A DNA stretch of 64,000 nt from Haloglomus irregulare (GTDB lineage Archaea > Halobacteriota > Halobacteria > Halobacteriales > Haloarculaceae). Every line of letters starts with the position of its first letter. Positions within the stretch are counted from its first letter, which is position 1. Below are positions 44,392-53,596 of this stretch, one piece after another. Under the pieces are notes generated by a model. The model worked only from the letters and a program-made list of their open reading frames with translations, did no database searches and was not told where the DNA came from. The stretch is taken from assembly GCF_007421925.1 (NCBI RefSeq), contig NZ_QMDX01000005.1:1-64000 (forward strand). The letters are read 5' to 3'. The translations under genes were made by a program, and so were the position numbers.

Positions 44392-44823
44392 TCACTCCGA
44401 CGCGTCGTCCCGAAGGCACGCGATCGCGTCGCTGGCCGTCTCGGTCGTCCGGTAGCCACGCTCGCCAGCGACCTCCGTCTCGGCGACGAGGCCCGCGGCC
44501 CGGAACTCCGCGAGCAGGCCGTGGAGGTCCGACTCGCAGAGGTCGGTGCGGTCGAGCAGCGTCCGGACGCCGGTGGGGCCGCGCGCGTCGAGCGCAACGA
44601 GCAGCCCCAGCGACCGGTCGTCCCGGACGGCGGTCAGCACGCGCCGGACGCCGTCGGGCACCGCCTCGGCCGCGAGTTCCAGGCCTGAGGTCTCGACCGG
44701 CGCCAGCCGGTCGTTCGGGCGGTACTCCTCGCGTCCGGTCGCGGGGTCCCGGACCAAGCTGGACTCGCCGGACCGCTTGACCAGCAGATAGCGTCGGCCG
44801 TCCGCGTCCTCCACGGGTTGCAC
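44392..44823 (-). CDS. Conserved haloarchaeal winged-helix-like protein, 143 aa
   Basis: Begins MQPVEDADGRRYLLVKRSGE; the first 45 residues (KRSGESSLVRDPATGREEY) are a conserved beta-rich segment, followed by a predicted winged helix (LLVALDARGPTGVRTLLDRT, then DLHGLLAEFRAAGLVAETEV). I recall it as haloarchaeal DUF7346. Probably a DNA-binding regulator; the target is unknown. GTG 44823 is chosen; GTG 44832 would add three residues. Confidence 0.78.
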   Translation of the reverse strand: MQPVEDADGRRYLLVKRSGESSLVRDPATGREEYRPNDRLAPVETSGLELAAEAVPDGVRRVLTAVRDDRSLGLLVALDARGPTGVRTLLDRTDLCESDLHGLLAEFRAAGLVAETEVAGERGYRTTETASDAIACLRDDASE

Positions 44824-44918
44824 GCCGTTCACTACTACCCGGGCAGGTGTGAGGATTGTGGTGTCCGAGCCCGCCGCCGTCGGGGTTCGGAACCGCCGCG
44901 ACCGGCGGCCCGGGAGAC

Positions 44919-45320
44919 TCAATCGTCCGCCGACGAGCGGCTCTCGGCCTCGATGTCGTCGCCGTCCTCGTCGAAATCGCTGTCCCTGACCTCGCGGTAG
45001 CGGTAGCCGGCGTAGGCGAGCGCGGCGACGCCGAGGAGGAAGACGGCGCCGCCCTCGCGGAGCTGGCCGCGGAAGACGACGAGCATCAGGCCGAGGCTGG
45101 CAGCGAACAGGCCGAGGTTGATGGTGGCGACGAGACCCCAGAACGCGCGGAACAGGCCCTCGGGCACGTCGGCGTCGTCGGGGATTTCGGGGACATCGGG
45201 CGCGAGGTCGGACTCGGGGTCCGGCTCGCCCCCGCTCTCGGGGTCGAACCGGTCGAGGTACTTCTGCCCGGGGTTCTCCGGCTCGTCGGGTTCCTCCGGC
45301 CACGGGTCGCCGTCGCTCAC
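44919..45320 (-). CDS. Small membrane protein, 133 aa, acidic N-terminus
   Basis: A very acidic and Pro-rich N-terminal 60 residues (DGDPWPEEPDEPENPGQKYL) is followed by two hydrophobic segments (FWGLVATINLGLFAASLGLM and AVFLLGVAALAYAGYRY) and an acidic tail. I recall a haloarchaeal family (DUF7322) of this layout. The function is unknown. The start is GTG 45320. Confidence 0.75.
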   Translation of the reverse strand: MSDGDPWPEEPDEPENPGQKYLDRFDPESGGEPDPESDLAPDVPEIPDDADVPEGLFRAFWGLVATINLGLFAASLGLMLVVFRGQLREGGAVFLLGVAALAYAGYRYREVRDSDFDEDGDDIEAESRSSADD

Positions 45321-45375
45321 GCGTCGTCCGAGGGGCGGCGGGCGCAAAAGGGTTGCTCGCCCGACTCGCGCGCCG

Positions 45376-45552
45376 TCAGGCCATCTCCCGCAGGACCCGT
45401 GCGTTATCGGCCTGGATCCACGCGAGCGGGTTCTCGGCGTCGTAGAGCACCACACCCGAGTCCGTCTCGTACGCCTCCGTGGCGGCGACGGCCTCGGCCT
45501 CGTCCTCGGGGCTGTCCCACTCTACATCCGCGTCCGCGTCGGAATCAGGCAT
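45376..45552 (-). CDS. Small acidic protein, 58 aa (DUF7331-like)
   Basis: Begins MPDSDADADVEWDSPEDEAE; the C-terminal half ETDSGVVLYDAENPLAWIQA is the conserved core of a widespread haloarchaeal small protein that I recall as DUF7331. Function unknown. It is divergent from polB; a TATA-like ATACATATATCG region lies at 45586-45597. Confidence 0.8.
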   Translation of the reverse strand: MPDSDADADVEWDSPEDEAEAVAATEAYETDSGVVLYDAENPLAWIQADNARVLREMA

Positions 45553-45585
45553 GGAGGTTCTTACCCGGATATGCGAACCGTTGGC

Positions 45586-45597
45586 ATACATATATCG
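45586..45597 (-). promoter_or_regulatory. TATA-like box of the 58-aa gene at 45376
   Basis: CGATATATGTAT on the minus strand lies 34-45 bases before ATG 45552, implying a short leader. Confidence 0.5.
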
Positions 45598-45709
45598 CTT
45601 GTGGGCGATTCCACGGCGCGAGATAGTCGCGGCCGCGTGCCCGAGAGCGAGCCCCGGCTCGGTGGTGGTCCCCGCCGCCATGGGCCCCAGAGCCGGCGGG
45701 CGATACGTG

Positions 45710-45718
45710 CATTTTTGC
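45710..45718 (+). promoter_or_regulatory. TATA-like box of polB
   Basis: CATTTTTGC lies 24-32 bases before ATG 45742. Confidence 0.45.
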
Positions 45719-45741
45719 CCCCGTGCGACGGAACACCGATA

Positions 45742-48700
45742 ATGGCCGAGGACTCCCAGCAATCGCTGACGGACTTCTCCGGGAGCGCCGACGCGGACGA
45801 CGGCGGGGCCGAGGGCCGCGACACCGAGGCGGAGATCGCCGAGGCAGTCGCCGGTAACAACGGCGGCTCCGACGGCGGTGCCACCGCGGTCGTGGACATG
45901 TCCGAGCGGCGCTACCCTGATGCCGACGGGACGACCACCCTCGCCGTGACGCAGGTCGACTACACGGTCGAGGGGCGTGGCGACGACGAGCGTCCCGTCC
46001 TCCACGTGTTCGGGCGGGACGCGGACCGCCAGCCGGTCCACGTGCGCGTCCACGAGTTCGAGCCGTACTTCTACGCTCCGCTGGCGGACTTCGTGACCGA
46101 CGAGGCGGCCGCCGAGAAGGCCCCCGCCGAGTGGACCACGGCGGATCTCGACCCGGGGAAGGACCCAGTCCAGCAGCACGACCGGCTGTCCGACCGGTAT
46201 CTCACGGGCGCCGACGGTGAGCAGTTCGAGAGCATCCGGGGTGACCGGCTGCTGAAGATCACGGGACAGACCCCCCGCGACGTGGGGCAGCTGCGCGACC
46301 GGTTCGACCACTACGAGGCGGACATCCTCTTCCCGAACCGGCTGCTCATCGACCGCGATATCCGCTCCGGCGTGCGCGTCCCGACGCGGCGCGACGACGC
46401 GGACGGGCCCATCGACGTCCATCACGCCGAACTGGAGCCCGTGGAGATGGACGTGGCGCCGCGGGTCTGCACGTTCGACATCGAGGTCGACGACCGCCGG
46501 GGCTTCCCGGAGGACGGCGAGGAGCCCATCGTCTGTCTCACCTCGCACGACTCCTATGGGGACGAGTACATCGTCTGGCTCTACACCGCCCCCGACGGCA
46601 TCGAGGGCCCGGCGGACCTCCCGGGGTACGACCCCATCTCCGGCGACCTCGACGTCGACGTCCGCACCTTCGAGCGCGAGGAGGCGCTGCTGTCCTCGTT
46701 CGTCGACTACATCCGGGCGACGGACCCGGACGTGCTGACCGGCTGGAACTTCACCGACTTCGACGCGCCGTACCTTCTGGACCGCATCGAGGCGGTCGCC
46801 ACGCCGGAGAACGGGCTCGCCATCGACCCTCTCTCCCGCGTGAACGAGGTGTGGCGTTCTGACTGGCAGGGCCCCAACGTGAAGGGCCGGGTCGTCTTCG
46901 ACCTGCTGTACGCCTACAAGCGGACCCAGTTCACCGAGCTGGACTCCTACCGACTGGACGCCGTCGGCGAGACGGAGCTCGACGTCGGGAAGGAGCGCTA
47001 CCCCGGTGACATCGGCGACCTCTGGGAGGACGACCCCGAGCGACTGCTGGAGTACAACCTCCGGGACGTGGAGCTGTGCGTCGAACTGGACCGCAAGCAG
47101 GAGATCGTCCCGTTCTGGCAGGAGGTGGCCTCCTTCGTCGGCTGCAAGCTGGAGGACGCCACCACGCCCGGCGACGCCGTGGACATGTACATCCTCCACG
47201 AGGTCCACGGCGACCTCGTACTCCCGTCGAAGGGGACCGTCGACGCCGAGGACTACGAGGGCGGCGCCGTCTTCGACCCCATCACTGGGGTCAAGGAGAA
47301 CGTCAGCGTGCTGGACCTGAAGTGTTTCAGCGGGGACACGGACGTGGCGACCCCCGAGGGTATCCGGAACATCCGCGAACTGGAGGAGGGGGACCCGGTG
47401 TACACGCTGAACCCGGAGACGTTCGAGTGCGAGGTAAAGCCCGTCGTCGACACGCAGTCCTACGACAACCGGTACGGCGAGCTCCACCACGCGTCGGGGA
47501 ACACGTACGATTTCAAGGTGACCGAGAACCACCGATTCCTACTCTCGAAGGAACGTGGCTGGGACAGTCTCGGGCCGGAGGACTACGAGTTCGCCGAGTA
47601 CCGCGACGTGCCCGACGCCGAGCGGTTCGCGTTCCCGAACCACGAGCCGATGGCCGGCGCGACCCGGGAGCGATTCGATCTGGTCGACGAGGTCGAGGAG
47701 GGTCATGTGGTCGTCTACGCCCACGACGGACTGACGGGTTTCCGCGCGGCGATGCCCGCGGGTGTCGAGTCATCGCTGGACTGGGCGAACGGAACCTCGC
47801 GGCTCGCCGTGACCGAGGGGAAGACCGGGAAGTACCTGCTCCCTGTCGAGACCTACCGGGAGCATCGAGAGGTCATCGACGAACAGGCCGACGAGGTGTT
47901 CCTGAAGTACGACCGTGGCCATGCAGAGATGCCGACCACGTTCGAGATGGACGACTGGCTGGAACTGGTCGGCTGGTTCGTCACGGAGGGGAGTTTCATC
48001 CGGGAATCGCCCGGTATTGTGCTCCACCAGCAGGATGAAGCCGGACGCGGAGCAATCAGTGACCTGCTCGACCGGATGAGGCTGAACTACAGTGCCGATA
48101 CGGACCGGTTCAACCTCTCCAACCGGTTCCTCCATGACTGGTTCCTCGACAACTGCGGCGACGGCTACGCCGAGAAGCGACTGCCGGAGTGGGTGTTCGA
48201 ACTGGACAGCAGCCACCTGCAGGTGCTGCTCGACACCCTCATCGCGGGCGACGGCAGCCGCGCGGACAGCGGCCTCGCGAAGTTCTGGACGAAGAGCGAC
48301 CGGCTGAAGGAGGACATCACGCGGCTCGCGATCAACTGCGGTGAGAAGCCGACCGTCTCGAAACAGTCGGACGGCGCCTGGTACGTCTCCATCGGCAAGC
48401 GGGGATCGATGAAGAAGGCCCGGGCCAGCGTCGAGACGCACGATGGCGAGGTACACTGCATCACCGCGAAGGACAACCACGTCGTACTCGCCGGACGGAA
48501 CGGGCACCTCCAGTGGGTCGGCCAGTCGCTGTACCCCATGTCGATGGTGACCATCAACGCATCACCGGAGACGAAGGTCGGGGACGACTACGACGGGCCG
48601 ACCTACCACGCGCCCAACGGGACGGAGTTCCGGCAGGAGCCGGACGGCATCATCCGGACGATGGTCGACGACCTCCTCACCGAGCGGGAGGAGAAGAAGG

Positions 48701-50988
48701 GCCTGCGCAACGACCACGAGCCCGGCACGGACGCCTACGAGCAGTACGACCGGCAGCAGCAAGCTGTCAAGGTCATCATGAACTGCTTCACGCCGGATAC
48801 GGATGTCATGACGCCCGAAGGCGTTCGGAACATCCGAGATCTCGACGTTGGCGACGAAGTGTACTCGCTGGACCCGGAGACGATGGAGATGGAGGTGAAG
48901 CCGGTCGTCGAAACGCAGGCGTATCCGGACTACCGGGGGGAACTGGTAGACATACAGACCAGCAAGGTCGACTTCAGCGTGACGCCGAACCACCGGATGC
49001 TGGTCCGGAAGGACGATGCGAGCGGCGCGTCCTGGGACGATTATCGGTTCGTTGAAGCGAGCGAACTGGACGACGCCTCGCACTACGAACTCCCGCACGA
49101 CTGGGCAGGGCTCGAGGGGTCCCATCTGGAGCGTATCGACCTCACAGAGTGGCTCGAATGTGAGTTCGAAGTCCGGGCCGACAACAATATCCACGGCCAC
49201 ACGCTCGCCGCCGAGGTCGGGTGGTATCCCGACAAGATGGAGAAGCAGGGCGAGGGGGGAACCGGATACGTGTTCACCGCGGAGGAGTTCGAGGCGCACC
49301 GCGACTACCTCGACGAACACTGCTCCGGCTTCTACGTCCACGCGGAGCGCGGTCGGAAGTGGGTTCCGCGGTTCTACGATGGGGACGATTTCCTGGACCT
49401 GCTCGCCTGGTACATCACCGAGGGGAACGTCTACACGTCCGAGGACAAGCAGTTCGGGGAGAACTTCCGAGGGAGTGCGACGACGGTGAAGATCGCACAG
49501 GAGGCGGTTCCCGACGGTGGAACCGACAGGGATGACCACGCCGCCATCGGCGACCTGCTCGACCGGATGGGACTGGATTACCACGTGGACGACCGGAGCT
49601 ACCAGTTCACGTCGAAGTTACTCGGCGAGTGGTTGGAGGAGGCTTGCGGCGGCGACAGCTTCCAGAAGCGGATCCCGGAGTTCGTCTTCGAAGCGAGCCA
49701 CGAGCAGAAGGAACGATTCCTGAACACGCTCATCGCCGGCGATGGCGACCGACAGCCGAGCAGCTGGCGCTACACGACATCGAGCGAGCGGCTTCGGGAC
49801 GATGTCATGCGACTGTGTGTCCACCTCGGCCTCACGCCGACGGTCAATCGTGACAGTGGGTCCTGGCGTATCTACTGCACCGAAGACGGAAAGAACGGTT
49901 TCCGGATGCACCGTTCCGGTGGTACGAGTACCGCCGAGGATGGCGCCTACTGTGTCACGGTCGAGGACAACCACACGCTGATGGCTGGTCGGAACGGTAA
50001 GTTCCAGTTCGTCGGGCAATCGTTGTACGGCGTACTCGGCTGGGACCGCTTCCGCCTCTACGACAAGGAGATGGGTGCGGCGGTAACGGCGACGGGTCGG
50101 GAAGTTATCGAGTATACGAGCGATACAGTCGAGGAAAACGACCAGGAGATAGTTTATGGGGACACAGACAGCGTTATGATCGAATTCGGCGGAGATATTG
50201 ACAGAGAGACCGCCATCGAGAAATCGTTCGAGCTGGAGGAGCAGATCAACGACTCCTACGACGAGTTCGCGCTCGAACGCCTCGACGCTGCTCACCACCG
50301 CTTCCAGATCGAGTTCGAGAAGCTCTACCGGCGGTTCTTCCAGGCGGGGAAGAAGAAACGCTACGCCGGGAACATCGTCTGGAAGGAGGGCAAGACGGTC
50401 GACGACATCGACATCACGGGGTTCGAGTACAAGCGCAGCGACATCGCGCCGGTCACCAAGCGCGTCCAGCACCGCGTCATCGAGATGATCGTCACCGGCG
50501 CCGATATCGACGACGTACGGACCTACGTCCACGACGAGATCGAGTCGTTCAAACAGGGTGACGCGGACCTCGACGACATCGGTATCCCGGGCGGCATCGG
50601 GAAGCAACTCGACAGCTACGACACCGCGACCGCGCAGGTCCGCGGGGCGAAGTACGCCAACCTGCTGCTGGGGACGAACTTCGGGCGCGGGTCGAAGCCG
50701 AAGCGACTCTACCTGGAGAACGTCGACGCCGCCTTCTTCGAGCGGATGGAGGCCGAGGAGGGGCTCGACCCGCACACGGACCCGCTGTACGGCGAGTTCA
50801 AGCGCGACCCGGACGTCATCTGCTTCGAGTACGCCGACCAGGTGCCCGAGGAGTTCCACGTCGACTACGAGAAGATGCTGGAGAAGACGCTGAAGGGTCC
50901 CATCGCCCGCATCCTGGAGGCGATGGAGGTCTCCTGGCAGGAGGTCGAGAGCGGGCAGGAGCAGACTGGACTCGGGTCGTTTATGTAG
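45742..50988 (+). CDS. polB: DNA polymerase B with two inteins
   Basis: 1748 residues, of which 813 are two inteins; the extein is about 935 residues. The exonuclease site is TFDIEVDD with Asp246 and Glu248, then GWNFTDFDAPYL and YNLRDVELC. Polymerase motif A is split after DLK, before SLYP, by intein 1. Motif B (KVIMN, then SLYG) is split by intein 2. Motif C, YGDTDS with Asp1474 and Asp1476, is uninterrupted. The first 70 residues are a Glu/Asp/Gly-rich extension common in haloarchaea. It is the replicative family B polymerase. The C-terminus QTGLGSFM is a PCNA-binding-like motif. A low-GC patch surrounds motif C. Confidence 0.97.
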   Translation: MAEDSQQSLTDFSGSADADDGGAEGRDTEAEIAEAVAGNNGGSDGGATAVVDMSERRYPDADGTTTLAVTQVDYTVEGRGDDERPVLHVFGRDADRQPVHVRVHEFEPYFYAPLADFVTDEAAAEKAPAEWTTADLDPGKDPVQQHDRLSDRYLTGADGEQFESIRGDRLLKITGQTPRDVGQLRDRFDHYEADILFPNRLLIDRDIRSGVRVPTRRDDADGPIDVHHAELEPVEMDVAPRVCTFDIEVDDRRGFPEDGEEPIVCLTSHDSYGDEYIVWLYTAPDGIEGPADLPGYDPISGDLDVDVRTFEREEALLSSFVDYIRATDPDVLTGWNFTDFDAPYLLDRIEAVATPENGLAIDPLSRVNEVWRSDWQGPNVKGRVVFDLLYAYKRTQFTELDSYRLDAVGETELDVGKERYPGDIGDLWEDDPERLLEYNLRDVELCVELDRKQEIVPFWQEVASFVGCKLEDATTPGDAVDMYILHEVHGDLVLPSKGTVDAEDYEGGAVFDPITGVKENVSVLDLKCFSGDTDVATPEGIRNIRELEEGDPVYTLNPETFECEVKPVVDTQSYDNRYGELHHASGNTYDFKVTENHRFLLSKERGWDSLGPEDYEFAEYRDVPDAERFAFPNHEPMAGATRERFDLVDEVEEGHVVVYAHDGLTGFRAAMPAGVESSLDWANGTSRLAVTEGKTGKYLLPVETYREHREVIDEQADEVFLKYDRGHAEMPTTFEMDDWLELVGWFVTEGSFIRESPGIVLHQQDEAGRGAISDLLDRMRLNYSADTDRFNLSNRFLHDWFLDNCGDGYAEKRLPEWVFELDSSHLQVLLDTLIAGDGSRADSGLAKFWTKSDRLKEDITRLAINCGEKPTVSKQSDGAWYVSIGKRGSMKKARASVETHDGEVHCITAKDNHVVLAGRNGHLQWVGQSLYPMSMVTINASPETKVGDDYDGPTYHAPNGTEFRQEPDGIIRTMVDDLLTEREEKKGLRNDHEPGTDAYEQYDRQQQAVKVIMNCFTPDTDVMTPEGVRNIRDLDVGDEVYSLDPETMEMEVKPVVETQAYPDYRGELVDIQTSKVDFSVTPNHRMLVRKDDASGASWDDYRFVEASELDDASHYELPHDWAGLEGSHLERIDLTEWLECEFEVRADNNIHGHTLAAEVGWYPDKMEKQGEGGTGYVFTAEEFEAHRDYLDEHCSGFYVHAERGRKWVPRFYDGDDFLDLLAWYITEGNVYTSEDKQFGENFRGSATTVKIAQEAVPDGGTDRDDHAAIGDLLDRMGLDYHVDDRSYQFTSKLLGEWLEEACGGDSFQKRIPEFVFEASHEQKERFLNTLIAGDGDRQPSSWRYTTSSERLRDDVMRLCVHLGLTPTVNRDSGSWRIYCTEDGKNGFRMHRSGGTSTAEDGAYCVTVEDNHTLMAGRNGKFQFVGQSLYGVLGWDRFRLYDKEMGAAVTATGREVIEYTSDTVEENDQEIVYGDTDSVMIEFGGDIDRETAIEKSFELEEQINDSYDEFALERLDAAHHRFQIEFEKLYRRFFQAGKKKRYAGNIVWKEGKTVDDIDITGFEYKRSDIAPVTKRVQHRVIEMIVTGADIDDVRTYVHDEIESFKQGDADLDDIGIPGGIGKQLDSYDTATAQVRGAKYANLLLGTNFGRGSKPKRLYLENVDAAFFERMEAEEGLDPHTDPLYGEFKRDPDVICFEYADQVPEEFHVDYEKMLEKTLKGPIARILEAMEVSWQEVESGQEQTGLGSFM
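47323..48525 (+). other. Intein 1 of PolB (motif A site)
   Basis: 401 residues, residues 528-928 of the precursor. It begins CFSGDTDVATPEGIRNI (Cys1) and ends HLQWVGQ before Ser929. Block B is TENHRFLL. The LAGLIDADG endonuclease motifs are LELVGWFVTEGS near residue 220 of the intein and LLDTLIAGDGS near residue 305. Excision restores DLK-SLYP. The last residue is Gln instead of the usual Asn and the one before is Gly instead of His. Confidence 0.93.
48784..50019 (+). other. Intein 2 of PolB (motif B site)
   Basis: 412 residues, residues 1015-1426 of the precursor. It begins CFTPDTDVMTPEGVRNI and ends KFQFVGQ before Ser1427. Block B is TPNHRMLV. The endonuclease motifs are LLAWYITEGN and LNTLIAGDGD. 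It is clearly related to intein 1 (same ends, similar N-terminal domain), but sequence differs through the middle. Excision restores KVIMN-SLYG. The C-terminal Gln is again non-canonical. Confidence 0.93.
50101..50210 (+). other. Low-GC patch in polB around motif C
   Basis: These 110 bases are about 46% GC (51 of 110 by count) with AT-ending codons including ATA, AGA, TAT, GTT and ACA, while the flanks keep the usual high GC3. The patch contains the codons for YGDTDS, the third intein site used in other archaeal PolB genes. No intein is present here. Confidence 0.85.
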
Positions 50989-51192
50989 CCGACAGCGGCC
51001 CCTTCGCATCCCCGGCACGCGGCCATCCCGCCGGCCGAGACGGGCGTCTCCGCCCGTTCTGGGCCCCTTCGTCCGCGAGACGCTCTTTCATAGACCAAAG
51101 ATTTCGTTTCCGATTCGCCAACCGGGAGGGTGGAAACCCGAAACCATTATGCCCGTCACACCCCAACTTTGGGTTGACCGAAGGCACTCATC

Positions 51193-52122
51193 ATGGCAAC
51201 ATTAGAACTCAAGAACCTACACGCGGAGGTCGCCGAGGAGGGTGGGGAGACCATCCTCCGCGGTGTCGACCTGGAGGTATCGTCCGGCGAGATTCACGCC
51301 CTCATGGGCCCGAACGGCTCGGGCAAGTCCACGACAGCGAAGATCATCGCCGGCCATCCGGCCTACGAGGTGACCGAGGGCGAGGTCCTCATCCATCTCG
51401 GTGCGGACGAGTTCGGGGAGGACTTCGATATCCCCGAGGAGAAGCGCACCTGGGACCTGCTGGATCTGGAGCCAAACGAGCGCGCGGCACTCGGTGTCTT
51501 CCTCGCCTTCCAGTATCCCGCGGAGATCGAGGGCGTTACCATGGTCAACTTCCTCCGGACCGCGCTCAACGCGAAGCTCGAGGAGCGGGAGGAACTGTTC
51601 GAGGACGAGGACGAAGAGGCGGAGGCCGAGGCCGAGGCCACCAACGAGGACGCCGCCGGCTACGAGAGCTCCCCGATGGAGGGGCCCGCTGACGAGGGCG
51701 AGGTCGGCGTCGCGGAGTTCCAGGAGCTGCTGGCCGAGAAGATGGAGCAGTTGGACATGGACGAGCGGTTCGCCCAGCGCTACCTGAACGCCGGGTTCTC
51801 CGGCGGCGAGAAGAAGCAGAACGAGGTGCTACAGGCCGCCATCCTGGAGCCGAGCGTCGCGGTGCTCGACGAGATCGACTCCGGACTGGACATCGACCGG
51901 CTGCAGGACGTCTCGAGGGGTATCAACGCCCTGCGCGACGAGACGGGCACCGGTATCCTCCAGATCACCCACTACCAGCGCATCCTCGACTACGTCGAGC
52001 CCGACCACGTCCACATCATGCTGGACGGGCAGGTCGTCAAGAGCGGCGGCCCGGAGCTGGCCGAGCAGCTCGAGGACGAGGGCTACGACTGGATCCGGGA
52101 GGAAGCGTTCGAGGCGGCCTGA
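51193..52122 (+). CDS. sufC: Fe-S cluster assembly ATPase SufC
   Basis: 309 residues. The Walker A is GPNGSGKSTTAKI near residue 37, the SufC-specific AFQYPAEIEGVTMVNFLR near residue 110, the signature GFSGGEKKQNEVLQ near residue 198 and the Walker B LEPSVAVLDEIDSGLDID. A haloarchaeal acidic insert of about 50 residues (EDEDEEAEAEAEA) separates the Q-loop region from the signature. It powers the SufBCD scaffold. A TATA-like CCATTATGCC lies at 51144-51153. Confidence 0.96.
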   Translation: MATLELKNLHAEVAEEGGETILRGVDLEVSSGEIHALMGPNGSGKSTTAKIIAGHPAYEVTEGEVLIHLGADEFGEDFDIPEEKRTWDLLDLEPNERAALGVFLAFQYPAEIEGVTMVNFLRTALNAKLEEREELFEDEDEEAEAEAEATNEDAAGYESSPMEGPADEGEVGVAEFQELLAEKMEQLDMDERFAQRYLNAGFSGGEKKQNEVLQAAILEPSVAVLDEIDSGLDIDRLQDVSRGINALRDETGTGILQITHYQRILDYVEPDHVHIMLDGQVVKSGGPELAEQLEDEGYDWIREEAFEAA

Positions 52123-52132
52123 CGGTGAACAG

Positions 52133-52141
52133 CCTAAAGAG
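52133..52141 (+). promoter_or_regulatory. TATA-like box before sufB
   Basis: CCTAAAGAG lies 25-33 bases before ATG 52166 in the 43-base gap after sufC, so sufBD may also be transcribed on its own. Confidence 0.4.
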
Positions 52142-52165
52142 TACACGACTACAACAGTACAATAC

Positions 52166-53596
52166 ATGAGTTCCGATCAAGATCAGCTGAAGGAGACCGA
52201 CACGGAAGCGCGCTTCGAGTTCAAGAAGGAGGAAAAGTCCGCCTTCGAGGCGGAGAAGGGCCTCACCGAGGAGACCATCCGGGTCATCAGCGAGGACAAG
52301 GACGAGCCCGAGTGGATGCTGGAGCGGCGCCTGCGCGCGCTGCGCCAGTTCCAGGAGATGCCGATGCCGACCGACTGGCCCGGCCAGCCGGACCTGAGCG
52401 AGGTCGAAATCGACGAGATCGTCCCGTACATCCGCCCCGACATCGACACCCGCGGCGGCGTCGACGACTGGGAGGACCTTCCCGACGAGATCCAAGACAC
52501 GTTCGACAAGCTGGGCATCCCCGAGGCCGAGAAGAACGCCCTCTCGGGCGTCGGTGCCCAGTACGAGTCCGAGATCGTCTACCAGAACATGCAGGAGCGC
52601 TGGGAGGAGAAGGGCGTCATCTTCTGTGACATGGACCGCGCGGTCCAGGAGCACGAGGAGAAGGTCAAGGAGTACTTCATGACCAAGGCGGTGCCGCCGA
52701 GCGACAACAAGTTCGCCGCGCTCCACGGCGCCATCTGGTCCGGTGGCTCCTTCGTCTACATCCCGGAGGACACGACGGTGAACATGCCCGTCCAGGCGTA
52801 CTTCCGGATGAACAGCGACGGAATGGGCCAGTTCGAGCACACGCTCATCATCGCCGAGGAGAACTCCGAGGTCCACTACATCGAGGGCTGCTCGGCCCCG
52901 AAGTACTCCGAGTTCAACCTCCACTCCGGCGGCGTCGAGGTGTTCGTCGGCGAGGGGGCCCACGTCCAGTACTCGACGGTGCAGAACTGGTCGAAGAACA
53001 CGTACAACCTGAACACGAAGCGCGCCATCGCCGAGAAGGACGCCACGATGGAGTGGGTCTCCGGCTCGATGGGCTCGAAGGCGACGATGCTGTACCCGTC
53101 GACCATCCTCAAGGGCCCCGGCGCGACGGACAACCACATCACCATCGCCATGGCTGGCGAGGGTCAGGACATCGACACCGGCGCGAAGGTCTACCACAAC
53201 GCGCCGAACACGAAGTCCACCATCGAGTCAAAATCCATCGCGAAGGACGGCGGCCGCACCAACTACCGCGGGCTCGTCCACATCTCCGACGGTGCGGAGG
53301 ACTCCAGCACGAGCGTGGAGTGTGACGCGCTGATGTTCGACAACGAGTCGACCTCCGACACGATGCCGTACATGGAGATCGAGGAGTCGAAGGTCGACGT
53401 CGCTCACGAGGCGACCGTCGGCAAGATCGGCGACGAGGACGTGTTCTACCTCCAGTCCCGTGGGCTGGACGACGACGACGCAAAGCAGATGATCGTCGCC
53501 GGCTTCATCGAGCCCATCACGGAGGAGCTGCCCATCGAGTACGCGGTCGAGCTCAACCGACTCATCGAACTCGAGATGGAGGGGTCGCTGGGCTGA
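52166..53596 (+). CDS. sufB: Fe-S cluster assembly scaffold SufB
   Basis: 476 residues, family length. SDNKFAALHGAIWSGGSFVY near residue 177, EGCSAPKYSEFNLHSG near residue 245, and TNYRGLVHISDGAEDSSTSV near residue 367 are SufB motifs; the last holds the residues before the conserved Cys (VECDALM). It builds the nascent cluster with SufC and SufD. Its stop overlaps the sufD start (TGATG). Confidence 0.97.
   Translation: MSSDQDQLKETDTEARFEFKKEEKSAFEAEKGLTEETIRVISEDKDEPEWMLERRLRALRQFQEMPMPTDWPGQPDLSEVEIDEIVPYIRPDIDTRGGVDDWEDLPDEIQDTFDKLGIPEAEKNALSGVGAQYESEIVYQNMQERWEEKGVIFCDMDRAVQEHEEKVKEYFMTKAVPPSDNKFAALHGAIWSGGSFVYIPEDTTVNMPVQAYFRMNSDGMGQFEHTLIIAEENSEVHYIEGCSAPKYSEFNLHSGGVEVFVGEGAHVQYSTVQNWSKNTYNLNTKRAIAEKDATMEWVSGSMGSKATMLYPSTILKGPGATDNHITIAMAGEGQDIDTGAKVYHNAPNTKSTIESKSIAKDGGRTNYRGLVHISDGAEDSSTSVECDALMFDNESTSDTMPYMEIEESKVDVAHEATVGKIGDEDVFYLQSRGLDDDDAKQMIVAGFIEPITEELPIEYAVELNRLIELEMEGSLG

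Noticed and set aside
45376-47532. Long minus-strand ORF of 718 codons opposite polB
   Set aside because: It is the antisense shadow of the polB coding sequence in high-GC DNA; only its last 58 codons (45552-45376) look like a real gene.
48784-50019. Intein 2 considered as a free-standing homing endonuclease gene
   Set aside because: It is in frame with polB on both sides, with splice-type ends and block B motif, so it is an intein.
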